Below are positions 36,836 to 46,284 of a stretch of 64,000 nt of DNA, in pieces (within the stretch, counting starts at the first letter, position 1; each line of letters starts with the position of its first letter). The notes beneath the pieces are model-generated. The model was not told the DNA's origin. It saw only the letters and a list, made by a program, of their open reading frames with translations, and ran no database searches. The position numbers and the translations under genes were made by a program. Source of the stretch: Kangiella koreensis DSM 16069. GTDB lineage: Bacteria; Pseudomonadota; Gammaproteobacteria; Enterobacterales; Kangiellaceae. The stretch is taken from the NCBI RefSeq assembly GCF_000024085.1, contig NC_013166.1:930001-994000 (forward strand), written 5' to 3'.

Positions 36836-37852
36836 ATGCATTTAAGTCTTGTTTTATCGGTTATTATTAGCTTTTCTGCGATACTTGTACTGCGCCCTTT
36901 GGCCGTAAACTGGGGGCTTGTAGATACACCTGATAATAGAAAGCAACATTCAGGAAATATTCCTTTAATCGGTGGGCTTGCTATCTACCTTTCAACACTA
37001 TCGACAGTTAGTCTACATCTAGATAATAAACACATCAATTTGATTCTGATATCCATATCCTTAATGGTATTTATTGGGGCCTTGGATGATCGTTATGATT
37101 TAAATGCTAAACTACGATTAATTGCGCAGATACTCATTGCGTCAATATTAACGTTTGGCACAGATATTCAGATCTCAAGTTTTGGTGACCTTTTCGGCTT
37201 TGGAGAGATCTATACGGGGCCCCTCTCAGGGCTTGTGACTGTACTTGCAATTGTTGCCGGTATCAATGCGTTCAATATGACAGATGGTATTGATGGACTT
37301 GCTGGAACCTTAGCTTTAATTAGCCTGCTTGCTATAAGTTTTGTAATCAGTGATGTCAGTATTGAGCTTTTGATTGGAGCATTGACAGCCTCACTCATTG
37401 TTTTTTTATTATTCAACTTGGGACTTTTCTCTAAGAAAAATAAAATATTTATGGGGGATGCTGGAAGTATGATGCTTGGGTTGGTTGTATCATGGCTATT
37501 AATTGTGACGAGCCAATCAGAACAAGCAATTGTAGCTCCTGCACATGTATTATGGTTTATTGCCATTCCATTAATTGACATGATTGCTGTCATGTTTAGA
37601 AGGTTACGAAAAGGCAAGTCCCCTCTTGTGGCTGACAGAGAACACTTGCATCATGTCTTTATGGATATAGGATTAAATTCCCGCCAAGCGTTATTGTTCA
37701 TTTCAAGTATCAGTTTAGTATTTGGATTAATAGGCTTTCTAATCATTTCTTATCAGCTACCTGAATATATAACGGTTATATCTTTTATCGTAACTTTCAT
37801 TATTTATAATAAATTGCTATCACTTCGCCATAAATTTAAACTTCCAAAGTAA
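36836..37852 (+). CDS. wecA: Undecaprenyl-phosphate GlcNAc-1-phosphate transferase (WecA type)
   Basis: A 338-residue polytopic membrane enzyme of the MraY/WecA family. Conserved cytoplasmic loops are present: [59 protein letters not shown] and the HLHH-type loop DREHLHHVF. It starts repeat-unit synthesis by placing GlcNAc-1-phosphate on undecaprenyl phosphate. With WecB, WecC and WecG later in the same operon it forms the ManNAcA-GlcNAc lipid pathway known from enterobacterial common antigen. The gene begins 3 bases after wzz. Confidence 0.9.
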   Translation: MHLSLVLSVIISFSAILVLRPLAVNWGLVDTPDNRKQHSGNIPLIGGLAIYLSTLSTVSLHLDNKHINLILISISLMVFIGALDDRYDLNAKLRLIAQILIASILTFGTDIQISSFGDLFGFGEIYTGPLSGLVTVLAIVAGINAFNMTDGIDGLAGTLALISLLAISFVISDVSIELLIGALTASLIVFLLFNLGLFSKKNKIFMGDAGSMMLGLVVSWLLIVTSQSEQAIVAPAHVLWFIAIPLIDMIAVMFRRLRKGKSPLVADREHLHHVFMDIGLNSRQALLFISSISLVFGLIGFLIISYQLPEYITVISFIVTFIIYNKLLSLRHKFKLPK

Positions 37853-37860
37853 CCTCAACT

Positions 37861-38976
37861 ATGAAAGTCTTAGCTGTATTCGGAACGCGCCCCGAAGCAA
37901 TAAAAATGGCGCCTCTTGTTCATGCATTATCTAATGACTCGCGCTTCGATGCTCGTGTATGTGTGACAGCCCAGCACCGAGAGATGCTGGATCAAGTTTT
38001 AGACCTTTTTGAGATAAAACCAAACTATGATTTAGATTTAATGAAAGCTGGGCAAACATTGCCTGAAGTTACTGGTCGAATTTTGTCTGACTTTACTCCC
38101 GTATTGAAAGAATTTAAACCCGATATCGTACTGGTGCATGGCGATACCGCAACGACATTTGCAGCGAGCCTGGCAGCATATTATGAACAAATTCCAGTAG
38201 GGCATGTTGAGGCTGGATTACGCACTGGTAACATTTATTCTCCTTGGCCTGAAGAAGCTAATAGAAAACTTACGGGAGCTCTCGCCAAACTTCATTTTGC
38301 TCCAACTGAAACCAGTAAGTTGAATCTGCTCAATGAGAACTGCCCGGAAGAAAGTGTATTTGTGACAGGCAATACTGTGATTGATGCATTGCTAATGATT
38401 AGTGGCAAGTTGGAAAAAGACTCGAAGTTGATGGCTTCTCTAGCTTCCGAATTTCCTTTTTTAGATGATGAGAAGAAACTTATTTTAGTTACAGGTCATC
38501 GTCGCGAAAGCTTTGGTGGAGGATTTGAAAGAATCTGTGAAGCCTTGGTTGAAATAGCTAAGTCAAATAAGCAGGCTCAAATTGTTTACCCTGTCCATTT
38601 AAATCCAAATGTTCAGGAGCCAGTTAATCGAATTTTAGCCGAAGTAGATAACATCAAGTTAATACCTCCACAACAATACCTCTCCTTTGTCTATCTGATG
38701 AATCGAGCCTACGTTATTTTAACAGACTCTGGAGGCATACAAGAAGAAGCACCGAGTCTAGGAAAGCCAGTTCTGGTTATGCGTGAAACTACTGAAAGGC
38801 CTGAAGCCGTCAGTGCCGGCACCGTAAAGTTGGTAGGCACAAATCAAAAGTTGATTGTGGATTCAGTTAACAAGCTACTCAATTCCGAAGAGGAGTATAA
38901 TAAAATGAGCTTTGCGCATAACCCCTATGGCGATGGGAAGGCTTGTCAGCGAATTCTAGAAGCGCTTGTAAAATAA
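37861..38976 (+). CDS. wecB: UDP-N-acetylglucosamine 2-epimerase (non-hydrolysing)
   Basis: A 371-residue GT-B-fold epimerase that makes UDP-ManNAc from UDP-GlcNAc. Hallmarks: [14 protein letters not shown] at the N-terminus, [44 protein letters not shown], and [20 protein letters not shown]. It is followed 23 bases later by wecC, which oxidises the product. Confidence 0.95.
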   Translation: MKVLAVFGTRPEAIKMAPLVHALSNDSRFDARVCVTAQHREMLDQVLDLFEIKPNYDLDLMKAGQTLPEVTGRILSDFTPVLKEFKPDIVLVHGDTATTFAASLAAYYEQIPVGHVEAGLRTGNIYSPWPEEANRKLTGALAKLHFAPTETSKLNLLNENCPEESVFVTGNTVIDALLMISGKLEKDSKLMASLASEFPFLDDEKKLILVTGHRRESFGGGFERICEALVEIAKSNKQAQIVYPVHLNPNVQEPVNRILAEVDNIKLIPPQQYLSFVYLMNRAYVILTDSGGIQEEAPSLGKPVLVMRETTERPEAVSAGTVKLVGTNQKLIVDSVNKLLNSEEEYNKMSFAHNPYGDGKACQRILEALVK

Positions 38977-38999
38977 AATTATAATAAAAGAGAACAGTT

Positions 39000-40253
39000 A
39001 TGCCATTTAATACAATTTCAGTAATCGGTTTAGGCTATATCGGCCTACCGACAGCAGCAATGTTTGCTTCACGCAAAAGACAAGTTATCGGCATCGATAT
39101 TAATCAGCATGCGGTTAATACCATTAATCGTGGTGAAATTCATATCGTTGAACCTGACTTAGACACTATAGTACATGCCACGGTTACTGAAGGATATTTA
39201 AGAGCCAGCGTCTCAGCAGAGTCGGCCGATGCTTTCCTGATAGCAGTCCCCACTCCCTTTAAAGATAACCATCAGCCTGATTTAAGCTACATTGAAAGTG
39301 CTTGTGAAACCATAGCACCGGTTTTATGTAAAGGGAATCTGGTAATACTTGAGTCAACTTCGCCTGTCGGAGCAACTGAGAAAATGGCAGAATGGCTTGC
39401 AGAATTACGTCCTGACTTGTCATTCCCACAGGTAGCAGGAGAAGAGGCTGATATTAATATTGCCCACTGCCCGGAAAGAGTGCTTCCCGGACATGTAGTA
39501 AGAGAGTTAGTTGAAAACGATCGCGTCATAGGTGGTATGACATCTGCGTGCTCAAAAAGAGCTGTTGAACTCTATTCTTGTTTTGTTCAAGGTGAGTGTA
39601 TTGTAACAAACGCAAGAACAGCGGAGATGGCTAAACTAACAGAAAATAGCTTTAGAGATGTTAATATCGCTTTTGCTAATGAGCTCTCTATTATTTGCGA
39701 CAAGCTAGATATCAACGTATGGGAGCTCATACAGTTAGCTAATCGACATCCAAGGGTAAACATACTTCAGCCAGGCCCAGGCGTTGGCGGTCACTGTATA
39801 GCTGTCGATCCATGGTTCATCATTAGCAACACCCCAGAAGAAGCAAAGTTAATGAAAGCAGCAAGGGATGTGAACGACTCAAAACCAAAATGGGTAGTGG
39901 ATAAAGTAAAAAAAGCAATTGCAGACTTTTTGCTGGATAACCCAGACAAAACAGCTAAAGACATAACTATTGCCTGTTATGGTATCACTTTTAAACCAGA
40001 CATCGATGATCTAAGAGAAAGTCCGGCTTTAGATATAGCCAAGCAACTAGTTGAACTCAATAAAGGGCAAACTTATATTGCTGAACCCAATATTACAGTG
40101 CTGCCTAAACAATTGGTTAATGCTAGTCTGGTTGATTTTAATGAGGCTCTAGTTTGCGCTGATATTCATTTGATGCTTGTTGATCATAAGCAATTTAAAG
40201 TTATAACAAAAAAGCCAGCTAACTTAATCGATGCAAAGGGCATATGGTTGTGA
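39000..40253 (+). CDS. wecC: UDP-N-acetyl-D-mannosamine dehydrogenase
   Basis: A 417-residue nucleotide-sugar dehydrogenase. The NAD-binding motif is GLGYIGLPTAAMFA and the catalytic cysteine lies in GPGVGGHCIAVDPWF. It oxidises UDP-ManNAc twice to UDP-ManNAcA, giving the negatively charged uronic sugar that WecG later transfers. The combination of wecB and wecC identifies ManNAcA as a component of this polymer. A short hairpin with a weak T tract follows the stop. Confidence 0.95.
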   Translation: MPFNTISVIGLGYIGLPTAAMFASRKRQVIGIDINQHAVNTINRGEIHIVEPDLDTIVHATVTEGYLRASVSAESADAFLIAVPTPFKDNHQPDLSYIESACETIAPVLCKGNLVILESTSPVGATEKMAEWLAELRPDLSFPQVAGEEADINIAHCPERVLPGHVVRELVENDRVIGGMTSACSKRAVELYSCFVQGECIVTNARTAEMAKLTENSFRDVNIAFANELSIICDKLDINVWELIQLANRHPRVNILQPGPGVGGHCIAVDPWFIISNTPEEAKLMKAARDVNDSKPKWVVDKVKKAIADFLLDNPDKTAKDITIACYGITFKPDIDDLRESPALDIAKQLVELNKGQTYIAEPNITVLPKQLVNASLVDFNEALVCADIHLMLVDHKQFKVITKKPANLIDAKGIWL

Positions 40254-40254
40254 T

Positions 40255-40280
40255 GTAACAAGAGTGTTACTTTATTGTTA
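40255..40280 (+). terminator. Weak internal terminator-like hairpin after wecC
   Basis: GTAACA pairs with TGTTAC (40255-40270, AGAG loop), followed by TTTATTGTTA. It overlaps the end of wecC in the middle of the operon, a place where RfaH-modified polymerase would be expected to read through. Confidence 0.4.
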
Positions 40281-40310
40281 AGTTCATGGTTTTAGACTGG
40301 AGTTATATTG

Positions 40311-40379
40311 ATGAGGTTAATAGGCAACATGATGTTATCAATTAATAGACATATTTTGAGTGTATGGGCTAAATCATGA
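40311..40379 (+). CDS. Possible 22-codon leader ORF
   Basis: ATG at 40311 with GGAG 8 bases upstream, 22 residues, ending in a TGA that overlaps the ATG of the next small ORF (ATGA). The best ribosome-binding site in the 264-base gap after wecC belongs to this ORF. It may act only to bring ribosomes to the following genes. Translation is inferred from spacing and overlaps alone. Confidence 0.3.
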   Translation: MRLIGNMMLSINRHILSVWAKS

Positions 40380-40531
40380 ATGTTCTTAATTTGATGTGTG
40401 GCCTTGGCTGTATTAGTTGTGCTTTTCTCGAGTCAATTTTAGTTTCCGAAATAGCCATAACGGTCATACTAGCATCGTTTGTTTTACCTAAAGTTAGTTG
40501 TGTTTTAGGCGTGAGTTTTGCTTATGTATAG
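40376..40531 (+). CDS. Possible 51-residue hydrophobic membrane peptide
   Basis: Starts by ATGA overlap with the 22-codon ORF and ends 8 bases inside the acetyltransferase gene. The peptide is almost entirely hydrophobic, with four cysteines and room for two membrane helices (beginning [17 protein letters not shown]). It has no Shine-Dalgarno of its own and depends on coupling. No family recognised; it could also be a decayed gene remnant. Confidence 0.35.
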   Translation: MNVLNLMCGLGCISCAFLESILVSEIAITVILASFVLPKVSCVLGVSFAYV

Positions 40532-41015
40532 TTTGTTATTAGTTTGGTTTGGAAATAAATTACCCAGACTGAAGCTTTGTAATAAGCTACGGTTTGTTTT
40601 TTACAAGTTGGCGGGAGTCAAAATTGAAGGAAGGATTACATGCTTAGGTTCAATGCAATTCCCTACCTCAAGTAGCGTGGGGAATATTAGCATTGGACAA
40701 AAATCATTCATTAATACAGACGTTAGGTTTGCTGCTCCCAAAGCTACAATTAAAATAGGAGCCTCTTGTCATATAGGCCCCCGGGTTTGTTTCGAAACTG
40801 TCTCTCACAAGATAAATTCAGATGGGGTAAGAGAAACATCACATCGGCCTATTGAAATTGGAAAGAACGTTTGGCTCGGAGCTGGGGTGATAATTTGCTC
40901 TGGAGTTAAAATTGGTGATGACAGTACGATTGCTGCAGGGGCTGTTGTGGTAAAAGATGTGCCAAAATCTGCAATGTATGGTGGAGTTCCAGCAAAAAAC
41001 CTCATTAAAAACTAA
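40524..41015 (+). CDS. Left-handed beta-helix O-acetyltransferase (hexapeptide repeat)
   Basis: About 163 residues from the ATG at 40524. The middle and end consist of hexapeptide repeats (for example [20 protein letters not shown] and the closing [11 protein letters not shown]), as in the WcaF/NodL/LacA group; the ETVSHKIN segment holds the probable catalytic histidine. It probably O-acetylates a sugar of the repeat unit with acetyl-CoA. A short hydrophobic N-terminal stretch may help it sit at the membrane. Its start overlaps the end of a 51-residue hydrophobic ORF. Acceptor sugar unknown. Confidence 0.8.
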   Translation: MYSLLLVWFGNKLPRLKLCNKLRFVFYKLAGVKIEGRITCLGSMQFPTSSSVGNISIGQKSFINTDVRFAAPKATIKIGASCHIGPRVCFETVSHKINSDGVRETSHRPIEIGKNVWLGAGVIICSGVKIGDDSTIAAGAVVVKDVPKSAMYGGVPAKNLIKN

Positions 41016-41203
41016 TCTGTAGGGTGGTTTTTAATACAATCTATATTTACCAATTGAGTAAAGGGTAAGCAACATTCTATTTGTTTAATTGGGATTGTCA
41101 GTTTAATAATTTAATAAATCAGATATAAAGAACAGTAAATGAAAGCAAACGTAAATTTATTAGCCTACATTAGTAGGTTAACACTCACTAAAGGTATCTG
41201 GAA
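41016..41203 (+). other. AT-rich gap in the polysaccharide operon
   Basis: No gene is visible in these 188 bases. A weak internal promoter is possible (TTGTTT at 41081, 17 bases, TAATAA at 41104), but in such AT-rich DNA chance matches are common. Confidence 0.3.
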
Positions 41204-42157
41204 ATGAAACGAGCTGACCGAGCAATTTTACTTTCTCGGGTTCCCCTGTGGTTATTAAGCACAGTCGCTCGTTTGAAATCGTTGTTTAAACTTTCATTCT
41301 CACAGTATCCGCTTCATAAAAAAGGCTGTCTTAACCGTCAGCCTTTATTTATTTTAGGAGGTGGTCGTTCAGGTAATACACTATTGAGATCTATGTTGAT
41401 GGCGGGGGGGGATATAGCCATCCCTCCTGAATCTTATGTTTTACCGAAAGCTATTCGGCTATTTCGATCATATAATTATTTACCATGGGATCAACTCAGC
41501 TCTCTGATTATTAGTGAGTTTCAGGCTTATAAAGAGTTTTATACCTGGCAGATAGACTTGTCTTTGTGTTATAGCGAGTGTCGCGAGTTACCAAAACATC
41601 ACCAAACTTTAGCAAATATCATTGATGTTATTTATCGTCACTATGCACGTGAACAAGGTGTAGAGACAGAATTTTGGGGCGATAAGACTCCTATCAATGC
41701 ATTATATGCACACCATATTGTTAAACTATTTCCGCAAGCACACTATATACATCTAATTCGTGATCCTCGTGCGGTTGTTGCGTCTTATCTAAAAACAGGA
41801 ATGCATAATGATGTTGCATCCGTTTCCAGACTGTGGAAAACAGTTAACAATCGCTTGAATCGGTATCTGAAAAATAAATTGGTTGTTTCGTATGAGGATT
41901 TGGTTATAAGTCCAGAACAAACAATGCAAAAGACATCGGAATATTTGGGTATTCCATATACTGATAAGATGATTAACCATCACCTGTCAAACAAATCCTT
42001 AGGTGATGTTGTGGCGCATGAGCACCACAGCAATGTGAAGAAAGCATTAACAACCTCCTCACTTAAGAAATGGCAACAATCATTAACAGAAAATGATTTA
42101 TCAACTATTAAGCACATTATTAATGGTTGTGCATGTTCTAATATGTATAAATTGTGA
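41204..42157 (+). CDS. Sulfotransferase 1 of the polysaccharide locus
   Basis: A 317-residue PAPS-dependent sulfotransferase of the Sulfotransf_3 type. The 5'-phosphosulfate loop is FILGGGRSGNTLLRSML, the 3'-phosphate-binding motif is HLIRDPRAVVASYLKT, and FWGDKTPINALY lies between, as in bacterial carbohydrate and Nod-factor-like sulfotransferases. It would transfer sulfate from PAPS to a sugar hydroxyl or amine in the cytoplasm before the repeat unit is flipped. It overlaps the flippase start by one base. Which sugar and position cannot be told. Confidence 0.85.
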   Translation: MKRADRAILLSRVPLWLLSTVARLKSLFKLSFSQYPLHKKGCLNRQPLFILGGGRSGNTLLRSMLMAGGDIAIPPESYVLPKAIRLFRSYNYLPWDQLSSLIISEFQAYKEFYTWQIDLSLCYSECRELPKHHQTLANIIDVIYRHYAREQGVETEFWGDKTPINALYAHHIVKLFPQAHYIHLIRDPRAVVASYLKTGMHNDVASVSRLWKTVNNRLNRYLKNKLVVSYEDLVISPEQTMQKTSEYLGIPYTDKMINHHLSNKSLGDVVAHEHHSNVKKALTTSSLKKWQQSLTENDLSTIKHIINGCACSNMYKL

Positions 42158-43455
42158 TGAGAAAGTTAATAGGTAAGGGGTTAAGGGCGGTTGCCGGGCG
42201 AGGACTGATAGTCTTAGGTGGCTTTTTGGTCAGTAGCTTTGCTGCTCAACTGCTTCCCAAAGAGCAAGCCGGCTGGTTCTTTTTATTATTTAACATTGCT
42301 ACTTTTGCTTCTTTAGTCGGACGCTTTGGGCTAGAAACCACTGCCTTAAGGTTTTTATCTGAAGATGTAGCAGATAAGAACTACTACCGGCTATCAGAGT
42401 CATTCAAGAAAATTAAACTATTACTCGTTATGCAATCATCACTGGTAGCAGGGGTAATTTCTATTGTTTTATCCTTGATGCCTTATGATATATCTACCGG
42501 TAGTATTATTTGGGTAGCTACTTATGCATTGCTTCTCAGCTTTCAATTTTTCTACTCAGAGGCACTCAGGTCACTCTCTATGTTGGTTGCCTCAGGGTTG
42601 TTTGGTGGCGCGCTAGTTAACCTAACTACAGCTTTTATAACTTTTTGGTGGATAGGCGAAACCGATAACTTTACTATCTTTTTTAAAGTATTAGTCGGAC
42701 TCTCAGTATTAAATATTGCTATCTGTGAATGGTACTCTAAGGGTGTAATCAAAAAGCGAACGCCTCAATTTAGTACAAATAATAGAGAGCCCCTGAGTAT
42801 CAAAGAGATTTATAAAGTATCTTCTCCCTTAGGTGTTCGTTCAGTTTTAGCATTTGTTTTAACTAATTCAGATCTATGGGTTATTTCTTTATTTCTTGAA
42901 CCATCGTCGGTTGCAGTTTATGGCGCTGTTTCCAGACTTGCATTTTTAATCAACTTTGGTTTGCAGTTAGTAAATGTACTTGTTGCTCCAAAAGTTGCAC
43001 GTATAAATTTTAAAGGTAATTTAGAACACTTGGAAAAAGTTGTCAGACAATCAACGACGCTAGCTACGGTGCCTACGTTATTTTTGTTTGCAGTTCTAGT
43101 GGTTTTCGGAGAGGCTACTCTAGGATTTGTATTTGGTGACTCTTATACAAACGGTTATCAAGTGATGGTAATTATTTTAGCCGGACGATGTTTCAATGCT
43201 GTCTCTGGCCCTTGTGGATATACTTTAATGATGACCGGACATCAAAAGTTTGTTAGGAAGTCGATATTCTGGGTGACGTTAACTACAGTAACTATCGCTG
43301 TGGTTTTGTCATTTATATGGCCCTCATTGACTTTGATTGCACTAATTTATGCTTTGGGAGCTATTGCGCAAGTGTTTAGCCTTATGTTTAAGGTGAAGAG
43401 GGAGTTTGGTTTTTATACTTTTGCCCACCCTAAGTATTTAAGGTGGAAAGCATGA
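42157..43455 (+). CDS. wzx: Wzx-type polysaccharide flippase
   Basis: A 432-residue protein with about twelve membrane helices, of the MATE/MVF polysaccharide-transport family. The start at ATG 42157 overlaps the preceding stop (TGATG); an in-frame GTG one codon upstream is possible. It would move the finished undecaprenyl-linked repeat unit to the periplasmic face, where Wzy polymerises it. Assignment is from topology, length and the locus, because flippases have few motifs. Confidence 0.85.
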   Translation: MRKLIGKGLRAVAGRGLIVLGGFLVSSFAAQLLPKEQAGWFFLLFNIATFASLVGRFGLETTALRFLSEDVADKNYYRLSESFKKIKLLLVMQSSLVAGVISIVLSLMPYDISTGSIIWVATYALLLSFQFFYSEALRSLSMLVASGLFGGALVNLTTAFITFWWIGETDNFTIFFKVLVGLSVLNIAICEWYSKGVIKKRTPQFSTNNREPLSIKEIYKVSSPLGVRSVLAFVLTNSDLWVISLFLEPSSVAVYGAVSRLAFLINFGLQLVNVLVAPKVARINFKGNLEHLEKVVRQSTTLATVPTLFLFAVLVVFGEATLGFVFGDSYTNGYQVMVIILAGRCFNAVSGPCGYTLMMTGHQKFVRKSIFWVTLTTVTIAVVLSFIWPSLTLIALIYALGAIAQVFSLMFKVKREFGFYTFAHPKYLRWKA

Positions 43456-44288
43456 GTAAGAAGTTAAACTTTATTGTTGTTGGTGGGGCCAAATGTGGAA
43501 CAACTTCACTCCACGCAATGTTAAGTCAAGCTACGGGTATTAGTCTTCCTTTAGCAAAAGATTTTCATTTCTTCGATGATGATGAGAATTATTCTTTGGG
43601 TTGGCAGTGGTACTGGGATAAGTTTGATCATGCTGAACTCAACAATTCGAAATTGCTATTAGGTGAAGTGGCCGCGAATTATGTCTACAGCACTAAGGCG
43701 CTTGAGCGAATAAAAGCATCCAGTTCAGATGTAAAAGTCATTTATATAATACGGCACCCACTTGAGAGAGCCATATCCGAGTTACATCACCAGGCAAGAA
43801 GCTCACAGTCAGAAGTTGAGATGTTTCTGGAGCAATTAAAGAATGGTAATGGGCATGACAGTGTGTTATTTGAAAAAATAATTAGGCGGTCGATGCATAG
43901 CAAATGGGTTGACTCTTTATATACTGTATTTGATAAGGAAAATGTACTTGTACTACCTATGAATACATTGAACAATGTTGAGCAATTAAATGTGAGTTTA
44001 AGTATATTTCTAAACCATGAGGTAAGTCTTGTTAAGCCAGAAAATAAAAATACTCGTTCAGTTTCAAGAGTTCGCTGGTTTGATACTATTATTAAAGGCG
44101 ATTCAAAGATTAAACGGTGTTTACGGCCCTTTATCCCAGGGGGTGAAATAAAGAGAAAAGTCCGCAAGCTACTGGTTAAGCTGAATAGTCAACCTGTTAA
44201 AACTAATGACTTAGAAGCAGAGAATCTTATACATCCCTATTTGAAAACTGAAATTGAATTCTATGAAACGATTAAAAAGAATGCTTAA
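43452..44288 (+). CDS. Sulfotransferase 2 (heparan-sulfate-type)
   Basis: A 278-residue sulfotransferase of the Sulfotransfer_1 type. The 5'-phosphosulfate loop is FIVVGGAKCGTTSLHAML and the 3'-phosphate site is VIYIIRHPLERAISELHH; the segment PLAKDFHFFDDD resembles the KE(P/x)HFF stretch of heparan N- and O-sulfotransferases. It starts at ATG 43452 (ATGA overlap with wzx) with AGGTGGA as ribosome-binding site. It differs clearly from the other three sulfotransferases here, which suggests a different acceptor or position. Confidence 0.85.
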   Translation: MSKKLNFIVVGGAKCGTTSLHAMLSQATGISLPLAKDFHFFDDDENYSLGWQWYWDKFDHAELNNSKLLLGEVAANYVYSTKALERIKASSSDVKVIYIIRHPLERAISELHHQARSSQSEVEMFLEQLKNGNGHDSVLFEKIIRRSMHSKWVDSLYTVFDKENVLVLPMNTLNNVEQLNVSLSIFLNHEVSLVKPENKNTRSVSRVRWFDTIIKGDSKIKRCLRPFIPGGEIKRKVRKLLVKLNSQPVKTNDLEAENLIHPYLKTEIEFYETIKKNA

Positions 44289-45006
44289 ACGGGGGCTCTT
44301 TGCCGCTTTAAGACACTCTGGTGTTGCAGGGTTATACCGCAGAATTATGCAGCGTAAAAAGGCAACAATAATTTTATTTCATGAAATGAACCATGAGCAG
44401 TCGCAAGTTGTTTATAGTGCTCTATATAAATACTACAACTTCATATCTCTTGAGAATCTTGTAGCTGCTATAGAATCTAATTCATGGGAACAAATACCCA
44501 ATTATGCTTTGGTTGTAACGCTTGACGATGGAAGGCGCAGCAATTTATCTGCTTCGGCTTTTGCAGAAAATGGGGTAGAGGCTATTAATTTTGTTTCTTC
44601 GTCACCAGACCGACTAGATGGTCAAAAGTTTGTTACAGAGAGTGAACTGAGTGAATTGGGAAAGCTCTTTGATATTCAATCACATACACACTCCCACCCT
44701 AATTTAAGTCAGCTATCAAAGACAATGCAGCTTGAAGAGATTAGAAAGAATATAGATTTTTTGCATAGTAGGAAGGCGGGGATGATAAAGTATGTTGCAT
44801 TTCCTTATGGGCAATATAATCAGGATTCTGTAGATGCTTGTAAGGAGTTGGGTGTTAGAGCAAGCTTAACGGTTGACTCTGGTTTTGTAGACGCAGACTC
44901 GGACCTATATCGACTGAAGCGACTTTGCTTACCGAACAGCTTCTCTGAGAGTGAACTATTGGTAAAGGTGAGCGGCTTGTGGAATTTTCTACAAAGAAAG
45001 CATTAA
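44263..45006 (+). CDS. NodB-type polysaccharide deacetylase
   Basis: About 247 residues from ATG 44263 (26-base overlap with the previous gene). The NodB domain shows LVVTLDDGRRSN with the catalytic and metal aspartates, the metal-binding QSHTHSHPNLSQL with two histidines, and FPYGQYNQDSVDAC. It would remove an N- or O-acetyl group from a sugar such as GlcNAc, possibly to create a free amine for N-sulfation. There is no signal peptide, only a basic hydrophobic start, so it may act in the cytoplasm on the lipid-linked unit. Confidence 0.82.
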   Translation: MKRLKRMLKRGLFAALRHSGVAGLYRRIMQRKKATIILFHEMNHEQSQVVYSALYKYYNFISLENLVAAIESNSWEQIPNYALVVTLDDGRRSNLSASAFAENGVEAINFVSSSPDRLDGQKFVTESELSELGKLFDIQSHTHSHPNLSQLSKTMQLEEIRKNIDFLHSRKAGMIKYVAFPYGQYNQDSVDACKELGVRASLTVDSGFVDADSDLYRLKRLCLPNSFSESELLVKVSGLWNFLQRKH

Positions 45007-45015
45007 TAATAGACA

Positions 45016-46284
45016 ATGAACAATAATACAATAGTACCTTTAAAGCTCGTTATAGAGGTTTCACTATATCTATTATTAGCCGGAAGGATGCTAAGCACTT
45101 TTGTGCCTATTGCTGATTCAATTCTATCAAATCTCATTCTGCTCTTTTCTCTTATCATTCCATTCGTTTATATTGGTGAAAGGTACAGAATTAAGTATTT
45201 CTTCCTGTATACACTGCTTATATTTCTTTACCAGATTGGAGTTTCGGTAGCCCTTGGGGCAAATAGGGAACTGCTAGATGTTGTTTTTCAGTCAGTATTT
45301 AACCTTAAAATCTTTTTTATCCTATCAGCATTCTATTTAGCTCTTAGACCAAATGATCCATCAGCTCAAAGAGTGTTGTTTTTTTTATTCTGGTTTATGG
45401 TTGCTGGGGCTGCGCTGAATATTGCTTTAGGCTCTGTTTTTTTTAAGGTGTTTAATATTGAGGAAAACTATCGTGGAGAGGCTTTGCTTCCTCGCTTGGT
45501 TGGTTTCTTTATGCAGCCTAATAAACTTGCATATGTAGCTGGCTTTTTCTTTCTATATTTTTGGTTTATGAGAAATCACTCATTAACTCGAACCGTAGCC
45601 TTGGGTCTCACGTTTGTTCTCATTTTGCTCTCTGGTTCTAGAAGTACACTTATTGTAGTGCCAATTGTTATTTTCACCTCTATAGTATTTTCATCGAGAA
45701 TATCAAGAGGTTTAAAAGTAGCCACACTGGCTACAACCATGATTGTTTTTGCTCTGGGAGTCTTTATTTTTAAAGACTCTTGGCTGGTGAGCTCTCTTGT
45801 TAAAAATGTAGAGTTAAGTGCAAGTGATGCTAACGATCATTATATTAGAGGCTTGATGTTATATAATTCGTTTGTTCTGGCTTATCAAAATTTCCCCTTT
45901 GGCTCAGGCGTGGCCACATTTGGTACTGTATTTTCAGAAGCTAGTCCAGTATATACATCTTTAGGTATGTCTCACTTACCTCATGTACGTGAAATGAGAG
46001 GGATTTTTGATAGTAATTTTGCCTCGGTGCTGGGTGAGCTTGGGTTAGTTGGTATTATTGTATTTTATGGACTCCTCTGGTATTTAGCTCTCAAGTTTTA
46101 TCACAAATTTCAAAGTGCCAATAGCGCAAAACCTTACACCATGAGCTTATTCTGTTTTGTAGTTGTTATCTCGCTTAAAGGGGGAGTTTTCATGGATAGT
46201 TTCGTGTCAGCAATGCTAGCTTTATTTTTGGTGGGTCCGCCACATATTCAGTTTTTGAAAGCTAAGCAAAGAAGGGTTCAATGA
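45016..46284 (+). CDS. wzy: O-antigen/capsule polymerase, Wzy/WaaL family
   Basis: A 422-residue membrane protein with ten or more helices and a large periplasmic loop in the second half (about 275-335). The segment LILLSGSRSTLIVV before that loop is the usual O-antigen polymerase/ligase signature. In a Wzx/Wzz locus the polymerase role is the natural reading; ligase cannot be excluded by sequence. The following sulfotransferase starts within its stop (ATGA). Confidence 0.82.
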   Translation: MNNNTIVPLKLVIEVSLYLLLAGRMLSTFVPIADSILSNLILLFSLIIPFVYIGERYRIKYFFLYTLLIFLYQIGVSVALGANRELLDVVFQSVFNLKIFFILSAFYLALRPNDPSAQRVLFFLFWFMVAGAALNIALGSVFFKVFNIEENYRGEALLPRLVGFFMQPNKLAYVAGFFFLYFWFMRNHSLTRTVALGLTFVLILLSGSRSTLIVVPIVIFTSIVFSSRISRGLKVATLATTMIVFALGVFIFKDSWLVSSLVKNVELSASDANDHYIRGLMLYNSFVLAYQNFPFGSGVATFGTVFSEASPVYTSLGMSHLPHVREMRGIFDSNFASVLGELGLVGIIVFYGLLWYLALKFYHKFQSANSAKPYTMSLFCFVVVISLKGGVFMDSFVSAMLALFLVGPPHIQFLKAKQRRVQ

